DNA from: Micromonosporaceae bacterium | Lineage (GTDB): Bacteria; Actinomycetota; Actinomycetes; Mycobacteriales; Micromonosporaceae | Assembly (NCBI GenBank): GCA_020027875.1 | Contig: JAHRHA010000031.1 | Span: 1 to 50,718 of the forward strand | Length of the DNA: 50,718 nt | Reading direction: 5' to 3' | In this document: one piece after another, positions 25,441-34,058 of the stretch | How positions within the stretch are numbered: the first letter of the stretch is position 1 | How the letters are laid out: the number at the start of each line of letters is the position of its first letter | Program-made: the position numbers and the translations under genes | The notes under the pieces: generated by a model | What the model saw: the letters and a program-made list of their open reading frames with translations, nothing else | Databases searched by the model: none | Told to the model about the DNA's origin: nothing

Positions 25441-25575
25441 GCCTAACTCGAAGGCACCCGCATGCTCACCAACTTCGCGCCCGTAACTCCTGGACCTCAC
25501 CGATCGCCGTACCCGAGCCGGCCCTGCGTAGGCCCGGCATCGACGGCATGCGGGCGCTTGCCGCACGGAGCAAAG

Positions 25576-26820
25576 CTAAGGATCTACCGCCTCTTCGAGG
25601 GCACTGTCTTCGCGGTAGTCCGAGGCAACCTCGAGAGTCATCGTCTCGGGCCGATATCGCGGGTCCAGCCGGACGAGATCCCACTCGTTGATCCACGCGC
25701 GGACGTACTGTCGCATGCGGGTGGCGCCGAGCCGCTCGAGGCCGGCCACGTCGGGGGGCCGCCAACCGAACGCGGCACCGTGCAGGTCCTTGAGCTTGAC
25801 GTATGCCTGATCCAGCTCCGCACCATCCGGCGGCACCAACAGGGTCATCTCCCGATCGATGATGCGCATCCCCAGTTCGGCGCGACCGGCGAGTTCGGCG
25901 GACTCAGCCGAGTCCTTGGCGCGCAGCTTGGCTGGCACCAGCTCGCGATCGTTCTTGCCCGTGATGACGGCAGCCTCAAAGTCGTCCGTCATCGCCAGCA
26001 CGGCCGCGATGGGCAGGCCCGACCCGCCGTGCTCGCCGCGCACCCAGCGCGCCACCTCGGCATAAGACTTAGCCCGCTGTTGCACCGAGTACCGCCCGAT
26101 CAGCTCCACCTCGTCGAACAGGATGACCCAGCCGGCGTACCCGGAGGCCGCTAGCAGCCGAGCGGCGAAGCGCAGCCGCTGCAGGCCGAGTTCGCGCGCC
26201 GGCACCGCCGGGAGCGCGACCCGCGACTCGCCGATCTCCTTGAGTCGTCGGCGCAGCTCGGGAGCCGGGATCGGATCTCCGGCCCAGAACCGCACAATAG
26301 CGTCGGCGAACTCGGTGTCTCGTTCCCGCACCCGCGCGAACAGCGCGAGGGTGGCTGGGAACCGCTCGTTGAGGTCGGCGGCCGGCGAGCCGGCCCACCG
26401 CATCAGCTCGGCGAAGCCGCGCGCCTCCAGATCGATCTCTGCCGCCGCTTCGGCGATGGCCGGCCCGCTGCGGCCAGGCGCGACGGCCGCGTTGGCCGCC
26501 GCCAGAAACACCTTGGCGGGGTCGTACAGCGGGGTCTCTTTGCTGATCACCACCCGACTGACCGCGAACCCGTCATCGAGGGCCAGCCGAGCCAGGTGCG
26601 CTAGCAGGTGACTCTTACCGGATCCGAACCCACCGCCGATGAGCAAGCCGCCGGCGGCCCCGCCCGCGGCCGACTCGCGCAGCGAGGTGAAGCTGTCCTC
26701 GATGGCGGACTGGCCGCTGCCAAGCGCCGCCACCGCGTCACGGCTGGGTACGCCGGCCCGCAGCGCCTCGATCGCCCGCCGCCGCGCTACTACTTCATCG
26801 ACCTGACCGGGCACATTCAC
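25576..26820 (-). CDS. BREX-type P-loop ATPase (BrxD/DUF2791-like)
   Basis: A 414-residue ATP-binding protein. After VVARRRAIEALRAGVPSRDA, an N-terminal lead-in shared by BREX ATP-binding proteins, comes Walker A GGGFGSGKSHLLAHLARLAL. Then VVISKETPLYDPAKVFLAA, Walker B GWVILFDEVELIGRY, and a sensor-like IAAVLAMTDDFE. It closes with DLHGAAFGWRPPDV and RYRPETMTLEV. In type 2 BREX systems such an ATPase (BrxD) accompanies PglX, PglY and PglZ; none of those is present here. It is the last of three coupled genes; its ATG overlaps the previous stop (26817-26820). It is probably a motor or switch for a defence complex. Confidence 0.85.
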   Translation of the reverse strand: MNVPGQVDEVVARRRAIEALRAGVPSRDAVAALGSGQSAIEDSFTSLRESAAGGAAGGLLIGGGFGSGKSHLLAHLARLALDDGFAVSRVVISKETPLYDPAKVFLAAANAAVAPGRSGPAIAEAAAEIDLEARGFAELMRWAGSPAADLNERFPATLALFARVRERDTEFADAIVRFWAGDPIPAPELRRRLKEIGESRVALPAVPARELGLQRLRFAARLLAASGYAGWVILFDEVELIGRYSVQQRAKSYAEVARWVRGEHGGSGLPIAAVLAMTDDFEAAVITGKNDRELVPAKLRAKDSAESAELAGRAELGMRIIDREMTLLVPPDGAELDQAYVKLKDLHGAAFGWRPPDVAGLERLGATRMRQYVRAWINEWDLVRLDPRYRPETMTLEVASDYREDSALEEAVDP

Positions 26821-27872
26821 CGGACCGCCTCCAGTCGCACGCCGACTCGCGTCAAGGCAGCGTACGGGTTGGGCCGGCGACGATCGCGTACCTCGTCGGC
26901 GACCCTGAGCTGCAAAGCGGTGTACGCGGGCAGTCCGCGCCCCTCGTCGGTGACCAGCTCCGGCGGCAGCAACACAGCCACGAAAAGGCCCTCCATCTCG
27001 TCAGTAGCATCGATCAACTGCCGGAGAACCTCGTACACGTCGAGCGCCGCGGCCTTTGAGTAGTAGTGGCCGTCGCGCAGCCCCGCCGGCGGGCGACGGG
27101 TCACCGCCAGCCGCTCCAGGTCGAGCAGCAACACGACGCCGGAACGGCCTGCGCGGCGGACCCACCGGCTCAGCGAGATCAACAGCGGTCGCGCGGTATG
27201 CCGGGCCACGCGCGTGTAGAGACCAACCTTACGCAGCGCCGTTGCAGGCACCCGCTCCCCGTGCAACCAGGCGAGCACGCTGTCGCGTTCCGCAGAATCG
27301 ACGTCACCGCGACCCAACCGCTCCTGGCACAACCGCAGCATCGCCACCCGAAACTCGTGGCTGAGCGTGACGTCATCGAGGACTACGTGCTCCAAGCCGC
27401 GACGAACGCTGCGGTACAGCTCCGCCGCATCGATCTCGTGATAGCCCGCCACCGTAGCCACCGAGAGTCCGTCGTCGGGGCCGATGTCCGCGCCTCGCTC
27501 GTCCTTCTCGGGGGCCGGGAAGCCGACCTGATCGTACGTCCGGCGGACCACGGCCGCCGCCAGCGCGATCCAGTCCACCTGGCGGGCGACCGCGGCGAAG
27601 ATCTGGTCGATCATGTGCACTCGGGTTGCGACGGCATCCACCGCGACGTGCAGGAAGCCCGCACCAGGCTCCTCAGCGCGGCCCAGCATGGCCAGTCCGT
27701 CCGCGAGCTCCCGGGCAACGTCGTCACTGCCGGTGACCATCAGCTTGACGGCCGCCCCACCCTGACCGACATATCCGGCCAGGTACTCACGGTCGAGGAA
27801 ATTCAGGTACTTGGCCGGCTCCATCGGCGCACCACCGCCCGGCAGCACCTCGCTGGGCTTCGGCACGGTCAT
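26817..27872 (-). CDS. BREX ATP-binding-domain protein with degenerate P-loop
   Basis: A 351-residue protein laid out like the downstream ATPase. The Walker A position reads LMVTGSDDVARELADGLAML, with no GKS/GKT. The Walker B position reads GVVLLLDLERLAV, lacking the second acidic residue. Shared architecture includes IFAAVARQVDWIALAAAVV, VRRGLEHVVLDDVTLSHEFR and a C-terminal LFVAVLLPPELV. It is therefore probably a non-hydrolysing partner that heteromerises with the active ATPase. The ATG at 27872 overlaps the upstream stop (ATGA), and its own stop overlaps the next start. The open frame extends upstream to 28115, but that part is antisense noise. Confidence 0.75.
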   Translation of the reverse strand: MTVPKPSEVLPGGGAPMEPAKYLNFLDREYLAGYVGQGGAAVKLMVTGSDDVARELADGLAMLGRAEEPGAGFLHVAVDAVATRVHMIDQIFAAVARQVDWIALAAAVVRRTYDQVGFPAPEKDERGADIGPDDGLSVATVAGYHEIDAAELYRSVRRGLEHVVLDDVTLSHEFRVAMLRLCQERLGRGDVDSAERDSVLAWLHGERVPATALRKVGLYTRVARHTARPLLISLSRWVRRAGRSGVVLLLDLERLAVTRRPPAGLRDGHYYSKAAALDVYEVLRQLIDATDEMEGLFVAVLLPPELVTDEGRGLPAYTALQLRVADEVRDRRRPNPYAALTRVGVRLEAVR

Positions 27873-28663
27873 CGCTTCGCCGCCCCGAGTTCGGCGGTGA
27901 ACGAGACCCCCCAGTACCGCTGCTGCTGGCCAGAGCGCGCCACGGTAGTCAGGACGCCGGAACCCTTGGTTCCGGTGCTCGCTGACCAGCGCAGCTGGCG
28001 GCCACTGCGCGAGGTGGACGTCACCGCGCTCTGGTCGAGCAGGTACAGGTCGCGGGCGAACTCCTGCTTGGTGTACTCGCGCCCCTGACCGGGAAGCAGG
28101 GTCAGGACCGCCCACACGTCGACGAGGCGGACCACCGCGTCGGGCTTCTTCAGCTCCTGAGCGACCACGATCTCGTACGCGGAACGCAGGCTGTCGAGGA
28201 ATGCCTCGGGCTTGAACCGGGGGGCCCGATCCTGGACCGCAGCGAGCAGCCCGACCAGCACCGACGGGCGCAACCGGCGTTCGCGCACCCGGTCGATCTC
28301 CACCGCGGCGTCGGCGGGAAACACCCGCACGAGCGACGGATAGCAGAGCAGTCGCTCATCCTCCTCGAACATCGCCACGCCGCCCGCCGCCGCGGCGGCC
28401 AGCAGTTCCTTCGCGTATCCGCCGGAGGCCAGATAATCCTGCTCGTCGAGGTCGAGCGCCTCGACCGCCGCGCGCGCCTCCTCGGCCAGCGCCGCGGCTG
28501 CGGCTTCCGCCGCCGCGAGCGCCTTGCGCAGATCCCGTACCTGGCCGTTCTTCGCGCCGACCCGGGCCTTGCGCAGCTCCCGGGTGGCAGCGGCGGCGCT
28601 CTTCAGCGCGGCGTCGACCCCACGCTCGGTCGCGGCCAGCGCCGCCTCGAAAGTCCCCACCAT
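27869..28663 (-). CDS. coiled-coil protein heading the BREX-like ATPase operon
   Basis: About 264 residues. The first 90 are a highly charged Ala-rich helix (LAATERGVDAALKSAAAATR, LRKALAAAEAAAAALAEEAR) predicted to form a coiled coil. A globular region follows with LLCYPSLVRVFPADAAVEID, FLDSLRSAYEIVVAQELKKP and a winged-helix-like segment, YTKQEFARDLYLLDQSAV. It ends with beta strands QLRWSASTGTKGSGVL and QRYWGVSFTAEL. No named family was recognised. Both the ATG at 28663 and one at 28687 are possible. It is the first gene of a three-gene unit with 4-bp overlaps, so it probably works in one complex with the two ATPases. Confidence 0.75.
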   Translation of the reverse strand: MVGTFEAALAATERGVDAALKSAAAATRELRKARVGAKNGQVRDLRKALAAAEAAAAALAEEARAAVEALDLDEQDYLASGGYAKELLAAAAAGGVAMFEEDERLLCYPSLVRVFPADAAVEIDRVRERRLRPSVLVGLLAAVQDRAPRFKPEAFLDSLRSAYEIVVAQELKKPDAVVRLVDVWAVLTLLPGQGREYTKQEFARDLYLLDQSAVTSTSRSGRQLRWSASTGTKGSGVLTTVARSGQQQRYWGVSFTAELGAAKR

Positions 28664-29706
28664 CGCGGTTGACCGTCCCCTCGCCATCTCGTCCCGCCAG
28701 GCAACGTACCGGCACACGCGACGTGGCGCACGGCGCCACACGCGCACCGCCCGCATTTCCGCCAGGGACCTGCCGATCGTGCTGGTGGCTCGGTTGGCAA
28801 CCGGTGCATGTCCATGTGAAGATCGCTGGAACTCGAGGCCGACGTACTCACGGAGAGTGTCGCAGTACGGACGGGAGATGACGCTCAGTGACATCGACTA
28901 CTGTGGACGTTTACTCACGGGCCGAGTCGCGACGCACGAGGGTCATGCTGTTGTTGTTAACCGGTTCAAACAACAACAATGGCCGTACCCTCGTGGCCGA
29001 CGAAGGTTGGTCAATCCGCCGACTTGATCACGAGTGCGGCCACACCTGGCACTGATGGTGGCTAAGGCCAGTCGACCGTGCAACAGGCGGCGATGATGTG
29101 GGGGCGGCGTCGCCCTCACCCGCACTGGCGGCCACCGGCAAGTCCGACGAAACCGGCACCACGCCGCGCGCGCACGTTGCCACAGGTTTCGTCGCGTGCG
29201 GCGACGAATGGTGCCCGACAGAGCCGATGTGCTGGCGTGGACCGGTGCAGTCGGGTGACGTGTGACAACCACCAGGCCCCCGTCGAGCGCACCGAACCGG
29301 ACTACGTCGGTGCGCCGATCAGCGACAGCATTGTCGGACGGGCCGTGGACCGTGCGTTACGAATGCGGGACGGACGCGCCAATACGGGGAGCGAACCTGT
29401 TGCGCGTTCGTCGGCCGCGATGCACTTCACCGCCGCCGGCTCCGGTCCGTGTCACCTGTGACGACGGGTACGGCTCCATCAGTCGACGGAGGGAATCCTC
29501 GTGCCAGTGCGTGCCCCGCGCCAGCGTTTCAACGGGCAGCACCGGCCGACAGTCTCGTCCACGACGTAGCTGCCCGCCGCCTGACGGGCTCGGGGTGTTC
29601 ACAGCCCAATGCCGTCGTACGACACACGCTCCGACCTTCAGCGCGTGCTACCCACACCGGCCGCTGGCGCCGTCCGGCTGACGCGAGGCCCCGGTAAGCT
29701 TGTGTC
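28664..29706. other. long gene-free region upstream of the ATPase operon
   Basis: About 1 kb with no convincing gene on either strand. The clear feature is the inverted repeat at 28949-28978. The promoter of the minus-strand operon must lie here, unless the coiled-coil gene starts at the ATG at 28894. Confidence 0.5.
28949..28978. promoter_or_regulatory. TGTTGTTGTT / AACAACAACA inverted repeat
   Basis: Perfect 10-nt arms, TGTTGTTGTT (28949-28958) and AACAACAACA (28969-28978), flank a 10-nt spacer, AACCGGTTCA, whose first eight bases are themselves palindromic. The AT-rich trinucleotide runs stand out sharply from the surrounding high-GC DNA. It lies about 290 bp upstream of the ATPase operon and could be an operator or nucleoid-protein site. 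Confidence 0.55.
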
Positions 29707-30060
29707 GTGGAGAGCGCTCGGGGTGGGTCTCGTGGGCGAAGACCGTACGAGGCCAGGCCAGGGCGACGCGCCGTCGTCGTCTCGGACGTGGATGAGTTCC
29801 GCGGCCCGACCAGCGGCATAGTCGAGCTGCCACATCGGCTATTTTGGCAGCCCAACCGGATGATCAACCTCGACCGCCCCGCCATGCTCGCGTGGATGTA
29901 CGAGACCGTCCTACGGGAGGCGGCGACCGCCGACGAGCTGCGGGCGTGGCTAGATGGACCGACCCTGGTCCGGCTATGGGGTGACATCTTCGTTCCTCGG
30001 GGCGTTCGCCAAGCGTGGGAAGAGCGTCACCCGTCGCTACGGGCCAGGGCAGTCGCTTGA
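29707..30060 (+). CDS. partner protein of an AbiEii-type nucleotidyltransferase
   Basis: A 117-residue protein. The conserved part begins GPTSGIVELPHRLFWQPNRM and continues AWMYETVLREAATADELRAW, then TLVRLWGDIFVPRGVRQAWE. A decayed relative at 33445-33815 shares GPTGGVVTLPRHLNWS, LYRTVLIGAAS and LLRLWPYLWPP, which defines a small family always seen here directly before a nucleotidyltransferase gene. It is presumably the cognate antitoxin or adaptor; this is inference from gene order. The GTG at 29707 follows TAAGCT by six bases, a leaderless-type promoter. Its TGA overlaps the TTG start of the next gene. Confidence 0.7.
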   Translation: MESARGGSRGRRPYEARPGRRAVVVSDVDEFRGPTSGIVELPHRLFWQPNRMINLDRPAMLAWMYETVLREAATADELRAWLDGPTLVRLWGDIFVPRGVRQAWEERHPSLRARAVA

Positions 30061-30671
30061 TCCGCACGCCCGACGCCTTCCAAACCCGAGTGGCGAAGCT
30101 TGCTCTGCTTGCCGCCCGCGAACACGGCTTCGCGCTGGGCGGCGGCCACGCACTGATCGCATATGGCATCGTCTCGCGACCTACGGAAGACGTGGACCTG
30201 TTCACCGACGCAGACGATGGTGTCCAGCCCGCCGCAGAACTTGTCAAAAGAGCATTGGTTGACGCCGGCATGACCATCCAGGTGATCCCTGAGACGAGCG
30301 AGCTCGGCGATCTCTTCTATGGCTTTGCCCGCGACATGGTCGAGTTCGAGGTCAGGCAAGGCGAGGACGCGGTGAGACTGCAGCTCGTACGGTTCGATCG
30401 CAGTCGGAGCCCGCTGACGATGGAGATCGGTTCAGTGCTGCACATCGACGACGTGATCGGTTCGAAGGTAGCCGCGATGGCCACCCGAGCGAAGCGGCGA
30501 GCTCTCAGGCGTCCGTCGTACATCGATCAGGAAAGCACTCAAGTCTCGGAGCCAAGCCTTGGGACGGGGGTTTTCGTCACCAGGCGGGAGGGTGCTCGGA
30601 TTCTCGCTCGCTCGAACAGAACGCGAACCGAAACGGCTCGTTGTCGCGCAGCCTTGGCTGGCGCAGAATGA
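30057..30671 (+). CDS. AbiEii/AbiGii-type nucleotidyltransferase, probably altered C-terminus
   Basis: A 204-residue protein with the minimal nucleotidyltransferase fold of the AbiEii toxin family. It begins with FQTRVAKLALLAAREHGFAL, then the GG...D-x-D motif region ALGGGHALIAYG and PTEDVDLFTDADD (metal-binding aspartates). It continues with FEVRQGEDAVRLQLVRFD and VLHIDDVIGSKVAAMATRA. In relatives the last motif leads to an Arg-Asp-Phe/Tyr-x-Asp segment and a helical C-terminal half; here sequence after ATRA is unrelated, so a frameshift or truncation near 30490 is likely. The TTG start at 30057 overlaps the partner gene stop (TTGA). Related toxins modify tRNA or other targets with nucleotides. 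Confidence 0.7.
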   Translation: MIRTPDAFQTRVAKLALLAAREHGFALGGGHALIAYGIVSRPTEDVDLFTDADDGVQPAAELVKRALVDAGMTIQVIPETSELGDLFYGFARDMVEFEVRQGEDAVRLQLVRFDRSRSPLTMEIGSVLHIDDVIGSKVAAMATRAKRRALRRPSYIDQESTQVSEPSLGTGVFVTRREGARILARSNRTRTETARCRAALAGAE

Positions 30672-30972
30672 CAACGCCGAGGCTGCTTAGCCCGAAGAGG
30701 TAGGCCCGATCTCTCTCAGGCTGGTTCGGGATCAGGTCTCGCGTTTGCCGTCATTCGCCGAGATCGAAGACATCATCGATCACGTTCTCTACGATCTTTC
30801 GCCACGCCACCGGCGCCGTACGCCCGGGCAACGCGATCCGCCACCGACAGCAGTGGCTCTTGGGGCGGCAGGAAGTGCTCATGGGGCGTCTCTTGCAGCC
30901 GCCGATGGTCGCGGCGCCGGCCGGACCGGTCTCCTCGACATGGCCGACCGACGACTGCCGTCGATCGACTCG
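30672..30972. other. intergenic stretch, no gene recognised
   Basis: A minus-strand frame ends KIVENVIDDVFDLGE near 30758, which could be the tail of a lost gene, but nothing upstream supports it. Confidence 0.4.
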
Positions 30973-31617
30973 TCACGGCTGGTCAATGAACCCGCTTCGG
31001 TAGGCCCACACAACCGCCTGTGTCCTGTCTCGCGCGGCAAGTTTGGCGAGCAAGTGCCGGATGTGGGTCTTCACGGTCTCGGTGGTGACATACATCGATC
31101 GAGCAATTTCGACATTGGACAGTCCTTCGGCCAGCGCCCTGAGCACGTCTGCTTCACGCTCGGTCAGGCGCACCGGGGCGATCGGGGTGCGCTGCCGCTG
31201 GGCATACATCCGGAACAGCCTGCGCGTCACCGTGGGCGAGAGGAGGGCGTCGCCGGCGGCGACCGTGCGGATACCCGCGACGAGTTGCTCGGGCGTGGAG
31301 CGCTTGAGCAGGAAGCCGTCGGCGCCGGCCGTGATGGCGTCATCGACCACATCGTCGTGGTCGAATGTCGTGAGCACCAGCACCCGGGGCCGCGGCGGCG
31401 CCCACGAAACGATTTCGCGGGTCGCGGAGGTTCCGTCTCGGACCGGCATCCGGATGTCCATCACCACTACATCCGGGAACAGCCGCCTCGCCTTCTCCAT
31501 ACCCTCCTGGCCATTGGCGGCCTCGTCAACAACGGCTATGTCGGTCTCGGCGTCGAGCAGCGCGCGCAGGCCGCCGCGCACGAGCGCGTCGTCGTCGACC
31601 AGCAGTACGCGAATCAC
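30973..31617 (-). CDS. NarL/FixJ-family response regulator
   Basis: A 214-residue two-component response regulator. The receiver domain has VLLVDDDALVRGGL (acidic pocket), PDVVVMDIRMPVRDG (phospho-acceptor Asp), VLVLTTFDHDD and GADGFLLKRSTPEQL. The C-terminal LuxR-type helix-turn-helix is LTEREADVLRALAEGLSNVE, then VTTETVKTHIRHLLAKLAAR. The GTG start at 31617 overlaps the stop of the kinase gene (GTGA), so they form an operon. All key residues are present, so it should work if phosphorylated, either by its own kinase, should that be intact, or by another. Confidence 0.93.
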   Translation of the reverse strand: MIRVLLVDDDALVRGGLRALLDAETDIAVVDEAANGQEGMEKARRLFPDVVVMDIRMPVRDGTSATREIVSWAPPRPRVLVLTTFDHDDVVDDAITAGADGFLLKRSTPEQLVAGIRTVAAGDALLSPTVTRRLFRMYAQRQRTPIAPVRLTEREADVLRALAEGLSNVEIARSMYVTTETVKTHIRHLLAKLAARDRTQAVVWAYRSGFIDQP

Positions 31618-32788
31618 GGCGCCACCGCGTGGGGCGACACGGGCGCTCGCGCCGGCAGAGTCGCTCGCACCCGGAATTCGCCGCCGGTCGGTCCCGCGTC
31701 CAGTTCGCCGCCCTCGAGTCGAGCTCGTTCCCGCATGTTGATCAGACCATGCCCCGGCACCGGCACGCCGAAGCCGAGTCCTTCGTTGTGCACCTCGATG
31801 ACGACGGTGCCGCCGGTCTGCCTCACCGAGACGCTGATACGACCGGTCGTCGTGTGTCGCAGCGCGTTCGTGACCCCCTCCTGGATGATCCGGTACATTG
31901 CCCGAGCCGCACTGGGGGTGAGGTCGACATCGCTTGTGCTCACCGTGACATCCCGACCCGCCGATCGGAGCCGCGCTACCAGGTCGCTGATATCGGAAAC
32001 CGTTGGCTCGGTCGGTTCGATGGCGCCTCGCCCGTCCTCGCCGAGGATTCGCACAGTCGGTCGAGTTCCTCGAGCGCCTCGCGGCCGACCGTCTCGATGT
32101 GCTGGAGCGCATCGCGCGCGAAGTCCGGATTGTCACCGAAGACCCGTCGTCCCACGCCCGCCTGGATCACCATGACGTTGACCGCGTGACCCAACGCGTC
32201 GTGCAGCTCGCGGGCGAGCCGGCCGCGCTCTTGCGCCAGCATCTGGTCGGCAAGCATGGCTCGCTCCCGCGTCTCGCCGCTAAGGCGCGCCTCAATTGCC
32301 GCCGCCCATGCGCGCCTGCTGCGCGTGGCATCCCCGACGATCGTCGCGACGAGAACGGAGACCGTGATGCTCACGAGCTGTGCCGCACCAACCGACCCGC
32401 GATCGAAGACGATGTAGCCGGCGACGCCGAGCCCGACGATGGCCAGGCTCAAGGCTCGCCGTCGCCAGCCATACCATGCGAAGCAGGTGAATAGCCCGAT
32501 CCATACGGGCCACTGGACCGCGTCGACGGGGTAGCCAACGGCGGCGTTGACGATGACGACGGTCCCCGTGATTGCGAGGACCGCCATCGGCATGACCTGG
32601 CGCCAGATAAGGCATAGCGCCGATGCGGCGGCGATGGCGAGCCCAAACGCGTCGACGCCGCGATACGGCGGACCCTTGGCGGCGAGCAAGCTCAGGACAA
32701 TCGACCCAACCACCACAGCCCCGGTGAGCAGCACATCCGTCGCGGTGGGACGGACCGGCATCGGGCCGGCAGATCCGCGCTCTCGCAT
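31614..32788 (-). pseudogene. NarL-type sensor histidine kinase, one frameshift
   Basis: The first frame (ATG 32788) encodes about four to six membrane helices (VLLTGAVVVGSIVLSLLA, LALSLAIVGLGVAGYIVF and others) and the HisKA_3 box RLARELHDALGHAVNVMVIQ with the phospho-accepting His. It runs to EALEELDRL and then loses sense. The next frame continues VRILGEDGRGAIEPTEPTV and carries the ATPase domain: AARAMYRIIQEGVTNALRHT and VEVHNEGLGFGVP, GHGLINMRERARLEGGEL. One missing base near 32058 accounts for the break. The stop overlaps the response regulator start. It is either a real loss of the kinase or a sequencing error. Confidence 0.88.
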
Positions 32789-32931
32789 GCCTCATCCTGC
32801 ACCCACTGTCTGCATTCCGGCCATCAACCTCCCTCGCAGGAGGGAGACCGCACTCCCCTGCGCGGATGGCGACGCCGGGCCATATCGTTCCTACGCTCGT
32901 GGTCGATAGTCAGCTCGACCGGAGGGGCAAC

Positions 32932-33311
32932 ATGTTGACCGTCGATGCGGGGCAGCGCGGTAGCTCGACTCGCGCGCGTGTTGGCTTCTGGTGGTTCGCG
33001 CTGACCGCAGCGGCTATCGCCGTGTTCGCGCCACTGCCGTACCTGACCGAATCGCTGCGAGGTTTGTCGGAGGACGAAGGCGGCATCGCCGCCAACTACG
33101 TGGACCGAAGCACGGCCATCCAGGCGGCGCTCTATGTGCACGTCATCTTCGGCGGACTCGCCCTGCTGTTGTCGCCGGCCCAGTTCGTGGCTCGTCTGCG
33201 AGCGGCGGTACCGCGCGTACACCGCGTCTGCGGACGGGTGGTTTTCGTTTCGATCGGCCTGGCCGGAGTCGCCGGCGCGGTGCTCTCCACCACGAACCTC
33301 GCCGGTCCCAT
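32932..33311 (+). pseudogene. DUF2306-domain membrane protein, truncated at a junction
   Basis: From the ATG at 32932 (GGAGGGG five bases upstream) the protein has a helix, VGFWWFALTAAAIAVFAPLP, an extracellular loop, then HVIFGGLALLLSPAQFV, RVHRVCGRVVFVSIGLAGVA and STTNLAGPI. This is the DUF2306 pattern of paired helices with a conserved His. At about 33311 homology stops abruptly and the DNA becomes the antisense of a nucleotidyltransferase fragment. The remaining helices are lost, leaving about 127 of roughly 220 residues. Confidence 0.75.
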
Positions 33312-33433
33312 AAACGTCGGCGCTTGGTCGGTCGCCCATGCCTGAAGCTGGACCGCACACCCACCGGCACGGGCAAGCCCATACGAACGGCCGCGAGCGC
33401 AATTTCGGCGATCGCGCGATGTTGCGGATTCAT
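33312..33433 (-). pseudogene. AbiEii-type nucleotidyltransferase fragment (copy 2)
   Basis: An ATG at 33433 begins MNPQHRAIAEIALAAV, the first helix of the nucleotidyltransferase family. After a frameshift, GPASGMGDRPSADVYG matches the 'HGMGNRPSGDVDL' metal-site region seen in the fragment at 34604-34862. The gene then ends at the junction with the DUF2306 remnant. It follows directly the decayed partner gene at 33445-33815, in the same order as the intact pair at 29707-30671. Confidence 0.65.
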
Positions 33434-33444
33434 TGGCGGCTCGA

Positions 33445-33815
33445 TCAGCTCGCTTGAGCCAGGCGGCTGAGTTCCGTCAGACGCGCGAACCGATCCTCCC
33501 CAGGCCTCCCGGAAGGAGAGCAGGCGGCCAGAGATATGGCCACAATCGCAGTAGTATCGACCCATTTTGGCATGCATAAAGATCGGTCGGACTTGCGGCC
33601 CCGATTAGGACAGTGCGATACAGGTTCAATGATCCGGCCAGGGAGTCAAGGTCGTAGCCTGCACGGCCTGACCAGTTCAGGTGGCGCGGTAGGGTGACGA
33701 CGCCGCCCGTGGGGCCGACCAGAAGGCCGAGATTCCCGGCGACGTCATTAGGGCGCACACATTTACCCCGCTGGGTCGAGTCCGGCAGCATTTCTCCTTC
33801 GTACCCCCAGCTCAC
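33445..33815 (-). pseudogene. decayed partner gene of nucleotidyltransferase copy 2
   Basis: The frame from 33815 contains GPTGGVVTLPRHLNWSGRAG, then SLNLYRTVLIGAASPTDL and SILLRLWPYLWPPALLPGG. This aligns with the intact partner protein at 29707-30060 over its whole conserved part. The expected end, REAWEDRFARLTELSRLAQ, appears in another frame and stops at 33445-33447, so at least one or two small indels have broken the gene. Its stop lies 11 bp before the start of the nucleotidyltransferase fragment. Confidence 0.7.
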
Positions 33816-34058
33816 TGCGGACGGCCTTATGGATCGCTGGAGCTCGGGCTTGCTCAGCTGTTCCCGCAGGAGCTCTTGCAGCGTCCCGTTCGGGATGGCC
33901 CGCGCAAGGCGAGGGTCGCTGCTGGTTGCGGGTCACCAGCTCGCGTACGGCACGGCCGGCCGGACTGCCGGGACACTCCGGCGTGGCGCACCGCACGTAC
34001 TCGGAGCTGTCGCTAGCCTCCACTCGTCACCTATCGGTAAGCAGGAACGCGGAGCCGC

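Noticed and set aside
27873..28115. N-terminal extension of the degenerate ATPase frame
   Set aside because: It runs antisense-like through the end of the coiled-coil gene in another frame; the ATG at 27872 overlaps the upstream stop as in a coupled operon.
29147..29209. Possible inverted repeat CGACGAAACC ... GGTTTCGTCG
   Set aside because: The arms are short and separated by more than 30 bases in a gene-free GC-rich stretch; weak evidence of function.
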